The position numbers were made by a program, and so were the translations under genes. This document shows, piece by piece, positions 35,393 through 44,213 of a stretch of 64,000 bases of DNA. Source of the stretch: Draconibacterium halophilum (GTDB taxonomy: Bacteria > Bacteroidota > Bacteroidia > Bacteroidales > Prolixibacteraceae); the NCBI RefSeq assembly GCF_010448835.1, contig NZ_CP048409.1, positions 930,001 through 994,000 on the forward strand. The letters are read 5' to 3'. The notes beneath the pieces are model-generated. The model made no database searches, was not told the origin of the DNA, and worked only from the letters and a program-made list of their open reading frames with translations. Position 1 is the first letter of the stretch, and every line of letters begins with the position of its first letter.

Positions 35393-37132
35393 TTAATAAA
35401 TCCTTGCTACCGGGTAACGTTTATACGATTTTTCAGCCCACTCCGAGTTGGAATAGATATAACTCAACTGCGCCCGATGATTTTTAGCAAATTCAGGATC
35501 GGTTTGGCGTTTTTCTTCAAATTTCTTTTTGAACTCCCGATGTTCGTTTAAGTATTTCAACGCATTTTCTTCAAACCCATACGACGAAAAATATTCCCGT
35601 TGATCCAGAATCTGATCAAAGAAATTCCATCTGAAAAAGGAGTCGCGGGCTTTGGGCTCCAATTGTTCCAACAGGTAGTTTATTTTCTTTTGGCGAACCG
35701 GAATTACTAAGTCGCCAGCATAGTATTTAATGTTTTGCACTTCACTGGTGGTACTCACTTTGTCGTGAAAATAATGCCCGTTGTTTAGTCGGCTCGCATT
35801 CGAATATTCATCAATGTAGCACACCTCCACTTCCATTGTGGTGTCGTTTGGTAAACGCATAAATTCAATACCGTTTAATTCCAAACGCTCAATCACCCTG
35901 TTCCAGGTTTGTGGTAAAATGTAGTATTCCGGAATTTTAATTTCTTCTGCGGGATTATACACATCGAAGAATGGTATTTCTTCTGTATAAAGCCGGGTTT
36001 TGTCGTAACCAAAACGGGGCAATCCGGTAACCGGACTTATTTGATTGTAGTCTACCTCGTAACCTTTAAACTCCAACATACTGAATTGCGTGGTATCCAA
36101 TTCAAAATTGATTGGATAGGTTTTGGCTGTCATCGATTCTTTTCTGCCTGTTTTGCGGCTTTCGATAATTTCTTCGGAATTTGCTGAGGTGAACTTTGCC
36201 AACACCTCAATAAACTGGTAGCACGATTTTACACGGTCAGCATAATCTTTGTACACATGATTTTCTGTCATCATTCCGTAACAGTTAAAAAGACTGGCAT
36301 ACCCCGATGAATAACGGCTGGTTTCCTGTGTCATTTTAATCCCCATTTTTGGATCGGGGTACATCCAGCTAACATACGGAATCAGCTCGTATTCACCTTT
36401 TTCCATGTTGCGGTAAAGGCCGGGCAGCAATTTTTCGCGAATGAAATTTTCCTGCGACGGTGGGAACATGTCGGGCGACGGTGCTATTAAAGTAACACTA
36501 TATTGATGTTCTGATCCGTTGGTGGTGTGGGTATCCAGAAACACATCGGGATCCCATTTGGTAAATAGGCGGTTAAAATTACGGGCATTTTCCGAATCGC
36601 ATTTTGCAAAGTCGCGGTTAAGATCGAGATTGCCGGCATTGCCACGGAAACCGGTTTCGTAAGGAGTAGTTTGCCCCGAACGATTATAAGCACTGCGGTT
36701 TAAAAGTCCACCAATATTATAAGCCGGAACAATAACAATAACCGTGTTTTCAAGAAGCTCTGCCAGGTTATCGGCGTTGCGTAAAATGTTATCGGCAAAT
36801 TTAAGGCTGGCGTCAATTCCGCATGGTTCGCCTGCATGAATTCCGTTGTTAATCAACAACACCGATTTGCCCTGTGCTTTTATGGTTTCAGGATTGAATT
36901 CTGCTTCGTTATTAATTATAAAAGTGTGTAGAGGTTTGCCCACATCGGTTTGCCCATTTTCAACAAGAGTGGCATTTTCGTACTTCGCATCGAGCAGCTC
37001 ATACATTTCAATAATCTCGTCGTAAGTTGGTGTATAATTTTGCTCGTACTTTAAATCCAAAAGCGGTTCTTGTGCAAATGAACATACGGCAATAACGCTC
37101 AGCAGAAGCGTTGTAAGTTTCCGGAGAATCAT
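35393..37132 (-). CDS. M14 family zinc carboxypeptidase, secreted
   Basis: A 579-residue protein with a signal peptide (ending CSFAQ). The zinc ligands are His99 and Glu102 (NNGIHAGEPCG) and a later His in DTHTT. MMTENHVYKDY has the family's C-terminal catalytic-glutamate type segment. M14 enzymes of this kind trim peptides in the periplasm or medium. The last 200 residues are not recognised. Confidence 0.88.
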   Translation of the reverse strand: MILRKLTTLLLSVIAVCSFAQEPLLDLKYEQNYTPTYDEIIEMYELLDAKYENATLVENGQTDVGKPLHTFIINNEAEFNPETIKAQGKSVLLINNGIHAGEPCGIDASLKFADNILRNADNLAELLENTVIVIVPAYNIGGLLNRSAYNRSGQTTPYETGFRGNAGNLDLNRDFAKCDSENARNFNRLFTKWDPDVFLDTHTTNGSEHQYSVTLIAPSPDMFPPSQENFIREKLLPGLYRNMEKGEYELIPYVSWMYPDPKMGIKMTQETSRYSSGYASLFNCYGMMTENHVYKDYADRVKSCYQFIEVLAKFTSANSEEIIESRKTGRKESMTAKTYPINFELDTTQFSMLEFKGYEVDYNQISPVTGLPRFGYDKTRLYTEEIPFFDVYNPAEEIKIPEYYILPQTWNRVIERLELNGIEFMRLPNDTTMEVEVCYIDEYSNASRLNNGHYFHDKVSTTSEVQNIKYYAGDLVIPVRQKKINYLLEQLEPKARDSFFRWNFFDQILDQREYFSSYGFEENALKYLNEHREFKKKFEEKRQTDPEFAKNHRAQLSYIYSNSEWAEKSYKRYPVARIY

Positions 37133-37250
37133 AATATGCAGTTTTTTTTATCTTTGTGAATTGCAATCAACTTTCGATTTCTACAACAAGAACTGACTAT
37201 AGAAGACGAAAGAATCGTTCAATAACAAAGTGACCAATAATGTGAATATT

Positions 37251-37754
37251 TTATTTTCGTTCTAATTCAAGGTAAGAATAGTCAAAATTGTTCTTTTCAT
37301 CGTTCAGATCTTCGCGTTTTACCTCGTTCCATTCCGAATAATTAACTTCAGGGAAATAGGTGTCGGCATCGAAAGATTTGTGCACCAGCGTGAGGTAAAG
37401 TTTGCCTGCGACGGGGAAAAATTGTTTGTAAATCATTCCACCACCAATAATAAAAGCTTCTGTTTCGTCCTTCACTTTTTCAATAGCTTCATTGATGGAA
37501 GAAACCGTTTCGCAACCCGGGAAAATATCGTCTTGTTTGTCGGTAACTACAATGTGCCTACGATTTGGCAATGGCCATTTTGGCAACGACAACAAGGTGT
37601 TTCGGCCCATAATAATGGTATGGCCACTTGTTATTTCTTTAAAGTGTTTCAGGTCGTTGGGTAAATGAAACAGCAGATCGTTATTTTTGCCAATGGCAAA
37701 GTTCTCAGCAATAGCAACGATTATCGAGATATTCTTTTGGATATTATTTGTCAT
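37251..37754 (-). CDS. folA: Dihydrofolate reductase
   Basis: A 167-residue DHFR. Markers are ISIIVAIAENFAIGKNNDLLFHLPNDLKHF at the start with the catalytic acidic residue region (folate binding), TIIMGRNTLLSLP (NADPH) and EAFIIGGGMIYKQ. It regenerates tetrahydrofolate for thymidylate synthesis. It follows thyA by 12 bases in the same operon. Confidence 0.95.
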   Translation of the reverse strand: MTNNIQKNISIIVAIAENFAIGKNNDLLFHLPNDLKHFKEITSGHTIIMGRNTLLSLPKWPLPNRRHIVVTDKQDDIFPGCETVSSINEAIEKVKDETEAFIIGGGMIYKQFFPVAGKLYLTLVHKSFDADTYFPEVNYSEWNEVKREDLNDEKNNFDYSYLELERK

Positions 37755-37766
37755 TTCAATTAAATT

Positions 37767-38561
37767 TTAAACTGCAACAGCTCCCTTAATGTGTGGGTGC
37801 GACTGGTAACCAACTAACTCAAAGTCTTCGAATTTAAAGTCGAAGATGCTTTTTACATCCGGATTGATTTTCATTGTTGGCAGCGGATATGTTTCGCGTG
37901 TTAGCTGCAATTTTACTTGCTCCACGTGGTTAGAATAGATGTGTGCATCGCCAAAAGTATGCACAAAATCACCGGGTTCGAGGTCGCAAACCTGGGCCAT
38001 CATCATGGTAAGCAAGGCATATGATGCAACGTTAAAAGGTACGCCAAGAAATACATCGGCACTGCGTTGGTATAACTGGCACGACAATTTCCCGTCGGCA
38101 ACATAAAACTGAAAAAGGATGTGGCACGGAGGCAGGTTCATTTTATCCAGTTCGCCAACATTCCAGGCACTCACCAGGTGGCGTCGCGAATCGGGATTAT
38201 TTTTTATAGTATCAATTACCTGCGAAATCTGATCGATATGACCGCCATCGGGAGTTGGCCAGCTGCGCCATTGGTAGCCGTAAATGTGCCCGAGGTTTCC
38301 GTCATCGTCGGCCCATTCGTTCCAAATGCGCACACCGTTATCCTGCAAATATTTTACGTTGGTATCGCCTTTCAGAAACCAAAGCAATTCATAGATAATC
38401 GATTTCAGGTGAAGCTTTTTTGTTGTTATCATCGGAAAACCTTCGCTCAGATCAAAACGCATTTGGTGGCCAAAGCGACTGATTGTTCCTGTTCCCGTGC
38501 GGTCTTCTTTAACCGCTCCCTTTTCTAAAATGGTTTCCAATAGATCTAAATACTGCCTCAT
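37767..38561 (-). CDS. thyA: Thymidylate synthase
   Basis: A 264-residue ThyA of the standard short type. The catalytic cysteine is in LPPCHILFQFYV, and the phosphate-binding RRHLVSAWNVGE and RSADVFLGVPFNVASY segments are intact. It methylates dUMP using methylene-tetrahydrofolate and gives dihydrofolate to FolA, which is encoded next. Confidence 0.97.
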   Translation of the reverse strand: MRQYLDLLETILEKGAVKEDRTGTGTISRFGHQMRFDLSEGFPMITTKKLHLKSIIYELLWFLKGDTNVKYLQDNGVRIWNEWADDDGNLGHIYGYQWRSWPTPDGGHIDQISQVIDTIKNNPDSRRHLVSAWNVGELDKMNLPPCHILFQFYVADGKLSCQLYQRSADVFLGVPFNVASYALLTMMMAQVCDLEPGDFVHTFGDAHIYSNHVEQVKLQLTRETYPLPTMKINPDVKSIFDFKFEDFELVGYQSHPHIKGAVAV

Positions 38562-38578
38562 TTTTCAAATATTTCTGA

Positions 38579-38586
38579 CAAAAATA
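38579..38586 (-). promoter_or_regulatory. -7 box before thyA-folA
   Basis: CAAAAATA on the + strand, TATTTTTG on the minus strand, 18 bases before the thyA ATG. Confidence 0.5.
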
Positions 38587-38667
38587 ATCGATCAAAATGA
38601 ACTGCTTCCGATTTCCGTGCTTTAAATATTCACAATTGCACTGAGGTTGTTAACGGGCACAGTTACA

Positions 38668-38715
38668 GTGATAGTATCACTCAGAGTGATGCTATCATTA
38701 AATGCTATCACCAAA
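38668..38715. repeat. GTGAT palindrome family, copy C
   Basis: A copy with the same TTTGGTGAT start (on the minus strand) but with one arm repeated (CTATCATTAAATGCTATCA). It lies just after the ion-channel stop and upstream of thyA. Confidence 0.65.
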
Positions 38716-38716
38716 T

Positions 38717-39526
38717 CTAAGCCTCAGGATTAAGAAGGGAACCACATTTCTTGCAGAAAACAGCATCGTCATCGTGCGATGAATGCAGGCATTGCGGGCA
38801 AACCTGTGTATTTTTTTCGCTTGTAGGGTTGATCATCTCGGCAGTAACGATACCCGTAGGGACAGCAATAATGGCGTAACCCATTATCATTACAATACTT
38901 GCCAGAAACTGCCCCATTGGTGTTTCGGGGCTGATGTCGCCATAACCAACGGTTGTTAAGGTAACGATTGCCCAATATATTCCGCCGGGGATGCTGGTAA
39001 ATCCGTGTTCCGGGCCTTCAACAAGATACATTATGGTTCCAATAATAATCACCAACATGGTTATAAAGAAGATGAAAACACTTATTTTTTCCCGACTGTG
39101 CCATATCGCTTTTACCAGTGTGCGGCCTGCCTGTGTGTATCGTGTAAGTTTTAATATTCTGAAAACCCGTAGTAATCTTAAAATACGAATTACCACCAGA
39201 CTGTGCGATCCGGCAATAACTAAGCCGATGTATGTTGGTAAAACGGATAAGAGGTCGATAATGCCATAAAAACTAAAAATATAACTCAATGGCTTCTTTA
39301 TTATGGCAATACGCAAAAGGTATTCAATGGAGAAAATTATGGTAATGCCCCATTCCAGAATGCGCAACAAATGTTGGTGATTGTCGCGAATGGAGGGAAC
39401 GCTCTCAAGTAAAACCAGAGCCACACTAAGAATAATAACGAATAAGAGTGCCACGTCGAAAAACTTACCACCCGGCGTATCGGCTTCAAATATTATTTCG
39501 TAAATTTTCTTTTTGGTTTTGTCCAT
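38717..39526 (-). CDS. Voltage-gated K+ channel with C-terminal zinc ribbon
   Basis: A ~269-residue inner-membrane Kv-type channel. Six membrane segments are visible: the S4 helix carries regularly spaced arginines (RILRLLRVFRILKL), the pore has TVGYGD and a final helix follows. After it comes a zinc ribbon with cysteine pairs CPQC and CKKC. The ATG at 39526 is preferred to a TTG nine bases upstream. The ribbon is an uncommon addition whose role is unknown. Confidence 0.87.
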   Translation of the reverse strand: MDKTKKKIYEIIFEADTPGGKFFDVALLFVIILSVALVLLESVPSIRDNHQHLLRILEWGITIIFSIEYLLRIAIIKKPLSYIFSFYGIIDLLSVLPTYIGLVIAGSHSLVVIRILRLLRVFRILKLTRYTQAGRTLVKAIWHSREKISVFIFFITMLVIIIGTIMYLVEGPEHGFTSIPGGIYWAIVTLTTVGYGDISPETPMGQFLASIVMIMGYAIIAVPTGIVTAEMINPTSEKNTQVCPQCLHSSHDDDAVFCKKCGSLLNPEA

Positions 39527-39591
39527 AGCGAGCAATATTGGGCATTAAATATACAAATATGCAATGAAACTGCTTGGGAGGAGAAACAAAA

Positions 39592-39619
39592 AAGCCCTTC
39601 CCAAAAAAGGGAAAGGCTT
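39592..39619 (-). terminator. ald terminator
   Basis: Eleven-pair stem (39592-39602 / 39609-39619; one G-U in the RNA) followed by a T run on the minus strand. Confidence 0.72.
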
Positions 39620-39642
39620 CTGAAATTATTTTGAATTGGTTT

Positions 39643-40755
39643 TTAGAGAATGCTTTCAACTTTTTCGTATGGAAGATCACACGCTTCTGCAACGCCTTTG
39701 TACACCACTTTGCCGTCAACAACATTCAGTCCTTTACGTAGAGGCTCATTGTCGATACAGGCTTGCTTCCATCCTTTTCCTGCAATCTCAATGGCATACG
39801 GAAGTGTTGCATTTGTTAATGCAATGGTTGAAGTGCGTGGCACAGCTCCCGGCATGTTGGCAACACAATAATGCAATACATCGTCGATTACAAAAGTTGG
39901 ATCGGCATGAGTTGTAGCCTTCGTTGTTTCAAAACAACCTCCCTGGTCAACAGCAACGTCAACCAAAACAGTACCCGGTTTCATGGTTTTCAGCATGTCG
40001 CGGGTTACCAAGTGTGGCGCTTTTGCACCAGGAATAAGTACGGCGCCAATAATAACGTCGTGTGATGTAACCATATCGCGAATGTTATACTCGTTGCTCA
40101 TCATGGTTTTTACGTTAGCTGGCATAATATCGTCGAGGTAGCGCAAACGTGGTAACGATACATCCATAATGGTAACATCGGCACCAAGGCCCGCAGCCAT
40201 TTTTGCCGCTTCGGTACCAACAATACCACCTCCAATAATCAATACTTTTGCCGGAGTAACACCCGGAACGCCACCAAGAAGTACACCATAGCCGCCAAAT
40301 GTTTTTTCAAGGTATTTAGCACCTTCCTGAACCGACATGCGGCCGGCAACCTCACTCATTGGTACAAGCAAGGGAAGCGAGCGGTCGGGCAGTTCAACAG
40401 TTTCGTATGCCAGACACACCGATTTATTTTCAATCATGGCATGTGTTAATGGCTCACAAGATGCAAAGTGGAAATACGTGTAAAGAATTTGTCCTTCTTG
40501 AATTAACTTGTATTCCTCTTCAATCGGTTCTTTAACTTTGATGATCATTTCGGCAATGCCGTAAACGTCTTCAATGGTTGGTAGCATTTTGGCTCCGGCA
40601 CTTTCGTAAACCTCATCCTGGAATCCGCTGCCCATACCTCCTCCGGCCTGAATATATACTTCGTGGCCATGTTTAACTAATTCCGCAGCACCGGCAGGTG
40701 TTAACGCAATGCGGTTTTCGTTATTTTTAATTTCCGTTGGTACTCCAATTATCAT
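39643..40755 (-). CDS. ald: Alanine dehydrogenase
   Basis: A 370-residue enzyme that converts L-alanine, NAD+ and water to pyruvate and ammonia. The start MIIGVPTEIKNNENRIALTP and YTYFHFASCEPLTHAM match the family. Nucleotide binding is at IIGGGIVGTEAAKMAAGLGADV and the end includes DDVLHYCVANMPGAVPRTST. It is monocistronic. Confidence 0.96.
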   Translation of the reverse strand: MIIGVPTEIKNNENRIALTPAGAAELVKHGHEVYIQAGGGMGSGFQDEVYESAGAKMLPTIEDVYGIAEMIIKVKEPIEEEYKLIQEGQILYTYFHFASCEPLTHAMIENKSVCLAYETVELPDRSLPLLVPMSEVAGRMSVQEGAKYLEKTFGGYGVLLGGVPGVTPAKVLIIGGGIVGTEAAKMAAGLGADVTIMDVSLPRLRYLDDIMPANVKTMMSNEYNIRDMVTSHDVIIGAVLIPGAKAPHLVTRDMLKTMKPGTVLVDVAVDQGGCFETTKATTHADPTFVIDDVLHYCVANMPGAVPRTSTIALTNATLPYAIEIAGKGWKQACIDNEPLRKGLNVVDGKVVYKGVAEACDLPYEKVESIL

Positions 40756-40786
40756 TTTAGTATAGATTTGAGTTTTTTCCTGAGTT

Positions 40787-40794
40787 CAAAAATA
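40787..40794 (-). promoter_or_regulatory. -7 box before ald
   Basis: CAAAAATA on the + strand, TATTTTTG on the minus strand, 32 bases upstream of the ald ATG. Confidence 0.5.
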
Positions 40795-40957
40795 GGCCAC
40801 TATTTGTGACTAAAACATGATATATTCTCAGGATTTGCAACAATTTAGTCTAACAGTAATACTTATGACATCATATCATTAAAATTTGCAAGTTAACTTT
40901 GCAATAAGATATTAATTTGGCTTAAATTTTAGATTATTATTTTCAGTTTGATAATCC

Positions 40958-40965
40958 TATCTTTG
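40958..40965 (+). promoter_or_regulatory. -7 box before the aminotransferase
   Basis: TATCTTTG matches TAnnTTTG, 26 bases before the ATG; a TTTG lies 7 bases further upstream, closer than usual for a -33 box. Confidence 0.5.
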
Positions 40966-40991
40966 CTTGCTTTTAAAATATATTATACAAC

Positions 40992-42206
40992 ATGCCGACA
41001 GTATCAGAGAGAGGAAGGATAATGCCTGATTCACCTATCAGGAAATTAGCCCCGTTAGCTCATGAAGCTAAAGAGAGAGGGGTTAAAGTGTTCCATTTAA
41101 ATATCGGTCAGCCCGATTTGCCAACACCTCCTGAAGCGCTGGCGGCAATTCGTTCTATCGACAGAAAGATTTTGGAATATACTCCCAGCGAAGGAATTTT
41201 GTCCTTTCGCCAGAAGTTGGAGAAATATTACCACAAATTTGATATTGATGTCACGGCAGATGATATTATTGTTACTTCGGGAGGTAGCGAAGCGGTAACC
41301 TTTGCCTTTATGAGCTGCCTCGATCCGGGCGATGAAATTATTGTTCCCGAGCCGGCTTATGCCAATTACGAAGCTTTTGCAATTGTTGCCGGAGCAAAAA
41401 TTAAATCGATAGCCGGTAATATTGAGGAAGGATTTGTATTACCACCAATAGAAGAATTCGAGAAGCTGATCACCCCAAAAACAAAGGGGATTATGATCTG
41501 TAATCCGAATAATCCAACCGGTTATTTATATACCCAACAGGAAATGAATGCCATTCGCGACCTGGTTAAAAAGTACGACCTGTATTTGTTTTCCGACGAG
41601 GTTTATCGCGAATTTTGTTACACCGGAGCTCCTTATATTTCCGCTTTTCATTTAGAAGGAATTGAACAGAATGTGGTTTTGGTTGATTCCGTATCAAAAC
41701 GTTACAGCGAATGTGGTTTACGGATTGGTGCATTGATTACCAAAAACCAAGAGGTAAAAAAGAATGTAATTAAATTTTGCCAGGCACGATTAAGTCCACC
41801 ACTTATTGGGCAAATTGCCGCAGAAGCTTCATTGGATGCCGACCCGCAATACATGCTTGATAATTATAACGAGTATGTGCAGCGCCGGAAATTTTTAATC
41901 GATGGATTGAACAGAATTGACGGAGTTTATTCGCCAATACCAATGGGGGCATTTTATACGGTTGCACGATTGCCGGTTGATAATGCCGATAAATTTTGTG
42001 CCTGGTTGTTGTCCGATTTTCAATATGAAGGACAAACTGTATTTTTGGCTCCGGCTTCAGGTTTTTACACCGGTTCTGATAAAGGACAGGATGAAGTTCG
42101 AATTGCCTATGTGCTAAACAAGACCGATTTGGGAGTTTGTTTGAAGATTTTGGCAGAAGCCCTTAAAGTATATCCGGGAAGAAAAGAGCGTAAGGGGGCA
42201 GTTTGA
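40992..42206 (+). CDS. Class I/II PLP-dependent aminotransferase (aspartate-type)
   Basis: A 404-residue aminotransferase of fold type I. The PLP lysine is in VDSVSKRYSECGLRIGA (about residue 236), CNPNNPTGYL and LFSDEVYREFCY are the cofactor-binding segments, and the substrate carboxylate Arg is in DEVRIAYV. The N-terminus (MPDSPIRKLAPLAHEAKERG) is that of aspartate aminotransferases. The exact amino-acid substrate is not fixed by sequence. Confidence 0.85.
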   Translation: MPTVSERGRIMPDSPIRKLAPLAHEAKERGVKVFHLNIGQPDLPTPPEALAAIRSIDRKILEYTPSEGILSFRQKLEKYYHKFDIDVTADDIIVTSGGSEAVTFAFMSCLDPGDEIIVPEPAYANYEAFAIVAGAKIKSIAGNIEEGFVLPPIEEFEKLITPKTKGIMICNPNNPTGYLYTQQEMNAIRDLVKKYDLYLFSDEVYREFCYTGAPYISAFHLEGIEQNVVLVDSVSKRYSECGLRIGALITKNQEVKKNVIKFCQARLSPPLIGQIAAEASLDADPQYMLDNYNEYVQRRKFLIDGLNRIDGVYSPIPMGAFYTVARLPVDNADKFCAWLLSDFQYEGQTVFLAPASGFYTGSDKGQDEVRIAYVLNKTDLGVCLKILAEALKVYPGRKERKGAV

Positions 42207-42851
42207 AAATGAGGTGGAGTAAAATTTAGCTGCACTTAAACCATTGTTGCTTTTTCCTGCCGGAGGCCTTCATTTTTGCCTTAATGCGAAAACGAAGCAC
42301 GAGGAAGGCATTTCCGAGCTCAAGGCTCCTTTTGAGCTTCGCACTACGTTTTTATAAAACCCAAGTTCGGACGGGTGATCTCTTCAATGCTTCAGAGCTT
42401 CCCGTTCTGACTATGGTTTTATTTCAACTTCGGACAAAGCCCAAAAGAGGCCGTTCGCGAATATAACGTAAGCTACATCGAAGCTTGGCCTTGGTCGGTG
42501 AGCCGGAAAACAAGTGGTGACGGCGTTAAAAAATTACTGCTGTTTGAGGAGGTGCGACGAGTTTCAGGAATTTTAGTCGGCGCCGCGTAGCTTTTCCGAG
42601 TGAAGCGGGCGCAGCCTTGAGTTTTTTGTTTACTTATTGTCTCAAGACAAAAAGTAAAATAAGTCCGATAGGACAAAAGCATGTTTCTTATGGATGGTGG
42701 CTTGATGCAATTTTGAAACCATTGGAATAAGATAGTTTTTATCCAACGGAAATTTCATATCAGGCAATGCTAGCCATTTTTACAAAAAAGTTGAATGTTT
42801 AAAGCATAAAAAACCGGACTGATTTCAGTCCGGTTTTTCTTTATCCGTTTG
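42207..42851. other. Non-coding gap with degraded repetitive DNA
   Basis: 645 bases with no supported gene. Several hairpins are present, including 42629-42658 (14-pair, one mismatch). GC-rich phrases such as GGTGCGACGAGTTTCAG and CCTTGAGTTTTTTG resemble dispersed sequence I recall from other Bacteroidota, without having checked. Frames of 60-70 residues here look random. A terminator ends the gap. Confidence 0.55.
42808..42838 (-). terminator. dapL terminator
   Basis: Twelve-pair stem (42811-42822 / 42825-42836, loop TT or wider) with A/T runs on both sides, just beyond the dapL stop. Confidence 0.8.
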
Positions 42852-44081
42852 TTACGCTAAGTTCTTCACTCTTTCCATTGCCTCCAATACATTTTCTCTG
42901 TCGGCAAAAGCCGAAAAACGGAAGTAACCTTCCCCTGCCGGTCCAAAGCCAGATCCCGGAGTTCCAACCAGGTTTGCTTCGTTTAGTACTTTATCAAAAA
43001 AGTCCCACGATGTCATGTTGTCTTTTGTTTTTACCCAAACGTAAGGCGCATTAACGCCACCGTATACTTCGTAGCCAATTTCTGTCAGGCTTTCGCGCAT
43101 TATTTTGGCGTTTTCAAGGTAATATGTAATTACTTCAGCAACTTCTTTTTTACCTTCTTCTGTATAAATAGATGCAGCAGCTTTTTGTACCGGATACGAA
43201 ACACCGTTAAATTTTGTCGATTGGCGGCGGTTCCACAATGCTTTTACCGGATGTGCTTTTCCTTTTGAATCGTAGGCTACTAATTCCTCAGGAATAACGG
43301 TTATTGCACAACGTGTTCCTGTAAAACCGGCAGTTTTTGAAAAGCTACGGAATTCGATGGCAACTTTCTTTGCCCCTTCAATTTCATAGATCGAACGTGG
43401 AATTCCATCTTCGGTAATAAAGGCTTCGTATGCTGCATCATATAGAATTATCGCATTATTTTCGACGGCATAATCCACCCACTTTTTTAACTCTACTTTC
43501 GAGGCTACTGTTCCTGTTGGATTGTTCGGATAGCAAAGGAAAATCAAATCCGGAGTTTCGGTCGGAAGCTCAGGAATAAAGCCGTTTTCTTTTGTACAAG
43601 GCATATAAATTATTCCCTCGTAATGACCGTTTGCCTGGCAAGCGCCTGTTTTTCCGCTCATTACGGTTGTGTCGGCATAAACCGGGTAAACGGGGTCGCA
43701 AATGGCAATTTTATTATCATTCCCAAAAATTTCCTGAATATTACCCGTGTCGCATTTCGAGCCATCAGAAATAAAAATATCATCAGCCGAAATATCAATT
43801 CCCCTGTCCTGGTATGAGTTTTTTGCAATGGCTTCGCGCAGGAAACCATAACCTTGCTCCGGTCCATATCCTTTAAAAGTTTCTCCTTTCGCCATTTCGT
43901 CAACACCTTCGTGAAAGGCTTTTACCACACTTGGCACCAAAGGTTGGGTAACATCGCCGATACCCATTTTAATTACTTTTTTATCGGGATTGGCATCGAT
44001 AAATTCGTTCACTCTACGTCCAATTTCCGGGAAAAGATAACCCGCCTGAAGTTTCAGGTAATTCTCATTAATTTTTGCCAT
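42852..44081 (-). CDS. dapL: LL-diaminopimelate aminotransferase
   Basis: A 409-residue DapL. It makes LL-diaminopimelate in one step from tetrahydrodipicolinate and glutamate, replacing the succinylase route. The PLP lysine is in FRSFSKTAGFTGTR (about 248); YPNNPTG and LYDAAYEAFI are cofactor segments; YLFPEIGRRVNEF is the family N-terminus. It pairs functionally with dapF across the inserted ATPase gene. Confidence 0.96.
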   Translation of the reverse strand: MAKINENYLKLQAGYLFPEIGRRVNEFIDANPDKKVIKMGIGDVTQPLVPSVVKAFHEGVDEMAKGETFKGYGPEQGYGFLREAIAKNSYQDRGIDISADDIFISDGSKCDTGNIQEIFGNDNKIAICDPVYPVYADTTVMSGKTGACQANGHYEGIIYMPCTKENGFIPELPTETPDLIFLCYPNNPTGTVASKVELKKWVDYAVENNAIILYDAAYEAFITEDGIPRSIYEIEGAKKVAIEFRSFSKTAGFTGTRCAITVIPEELVAYDSKGKAHPVKALWNRRQSTKFNGVSYPVQKAAASIYTEEGKKEVAEVITYYLENAKIMRESLTEIGYEVYGGVNAPYVWVKTKDNMTSWDFFDKVLNEANLVGTPGSGFGPAGEGYFRFSAFADRENVLEAMERVKNLA

Positions 44082-44213
44082 ATCTGTCTATTTTATACTG
44101 ATTTCCGTAATTGAGGCGTAAAGATAAAAAAATCTATCGGCATGTATTTTCGTAGCCGAAGGCCTTTACGGCTATTTAAGTTAATTTAATGCGCATGCAA
44201 AATCTTCTCAATG

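Noticed and set aside
37149..37156. TATCTTTG promoter-like box on the + strand downstream of folA
   Set aside because: No rightward gene follows; it would be antisense to folA-thyA. Probably chance, though an antisense RNA cannot be excluded.
42284..42682. Small frames in the aminotransferase-dapL gap
   Set aside because: Low-complexity, no RBS, within repetitive DNA.
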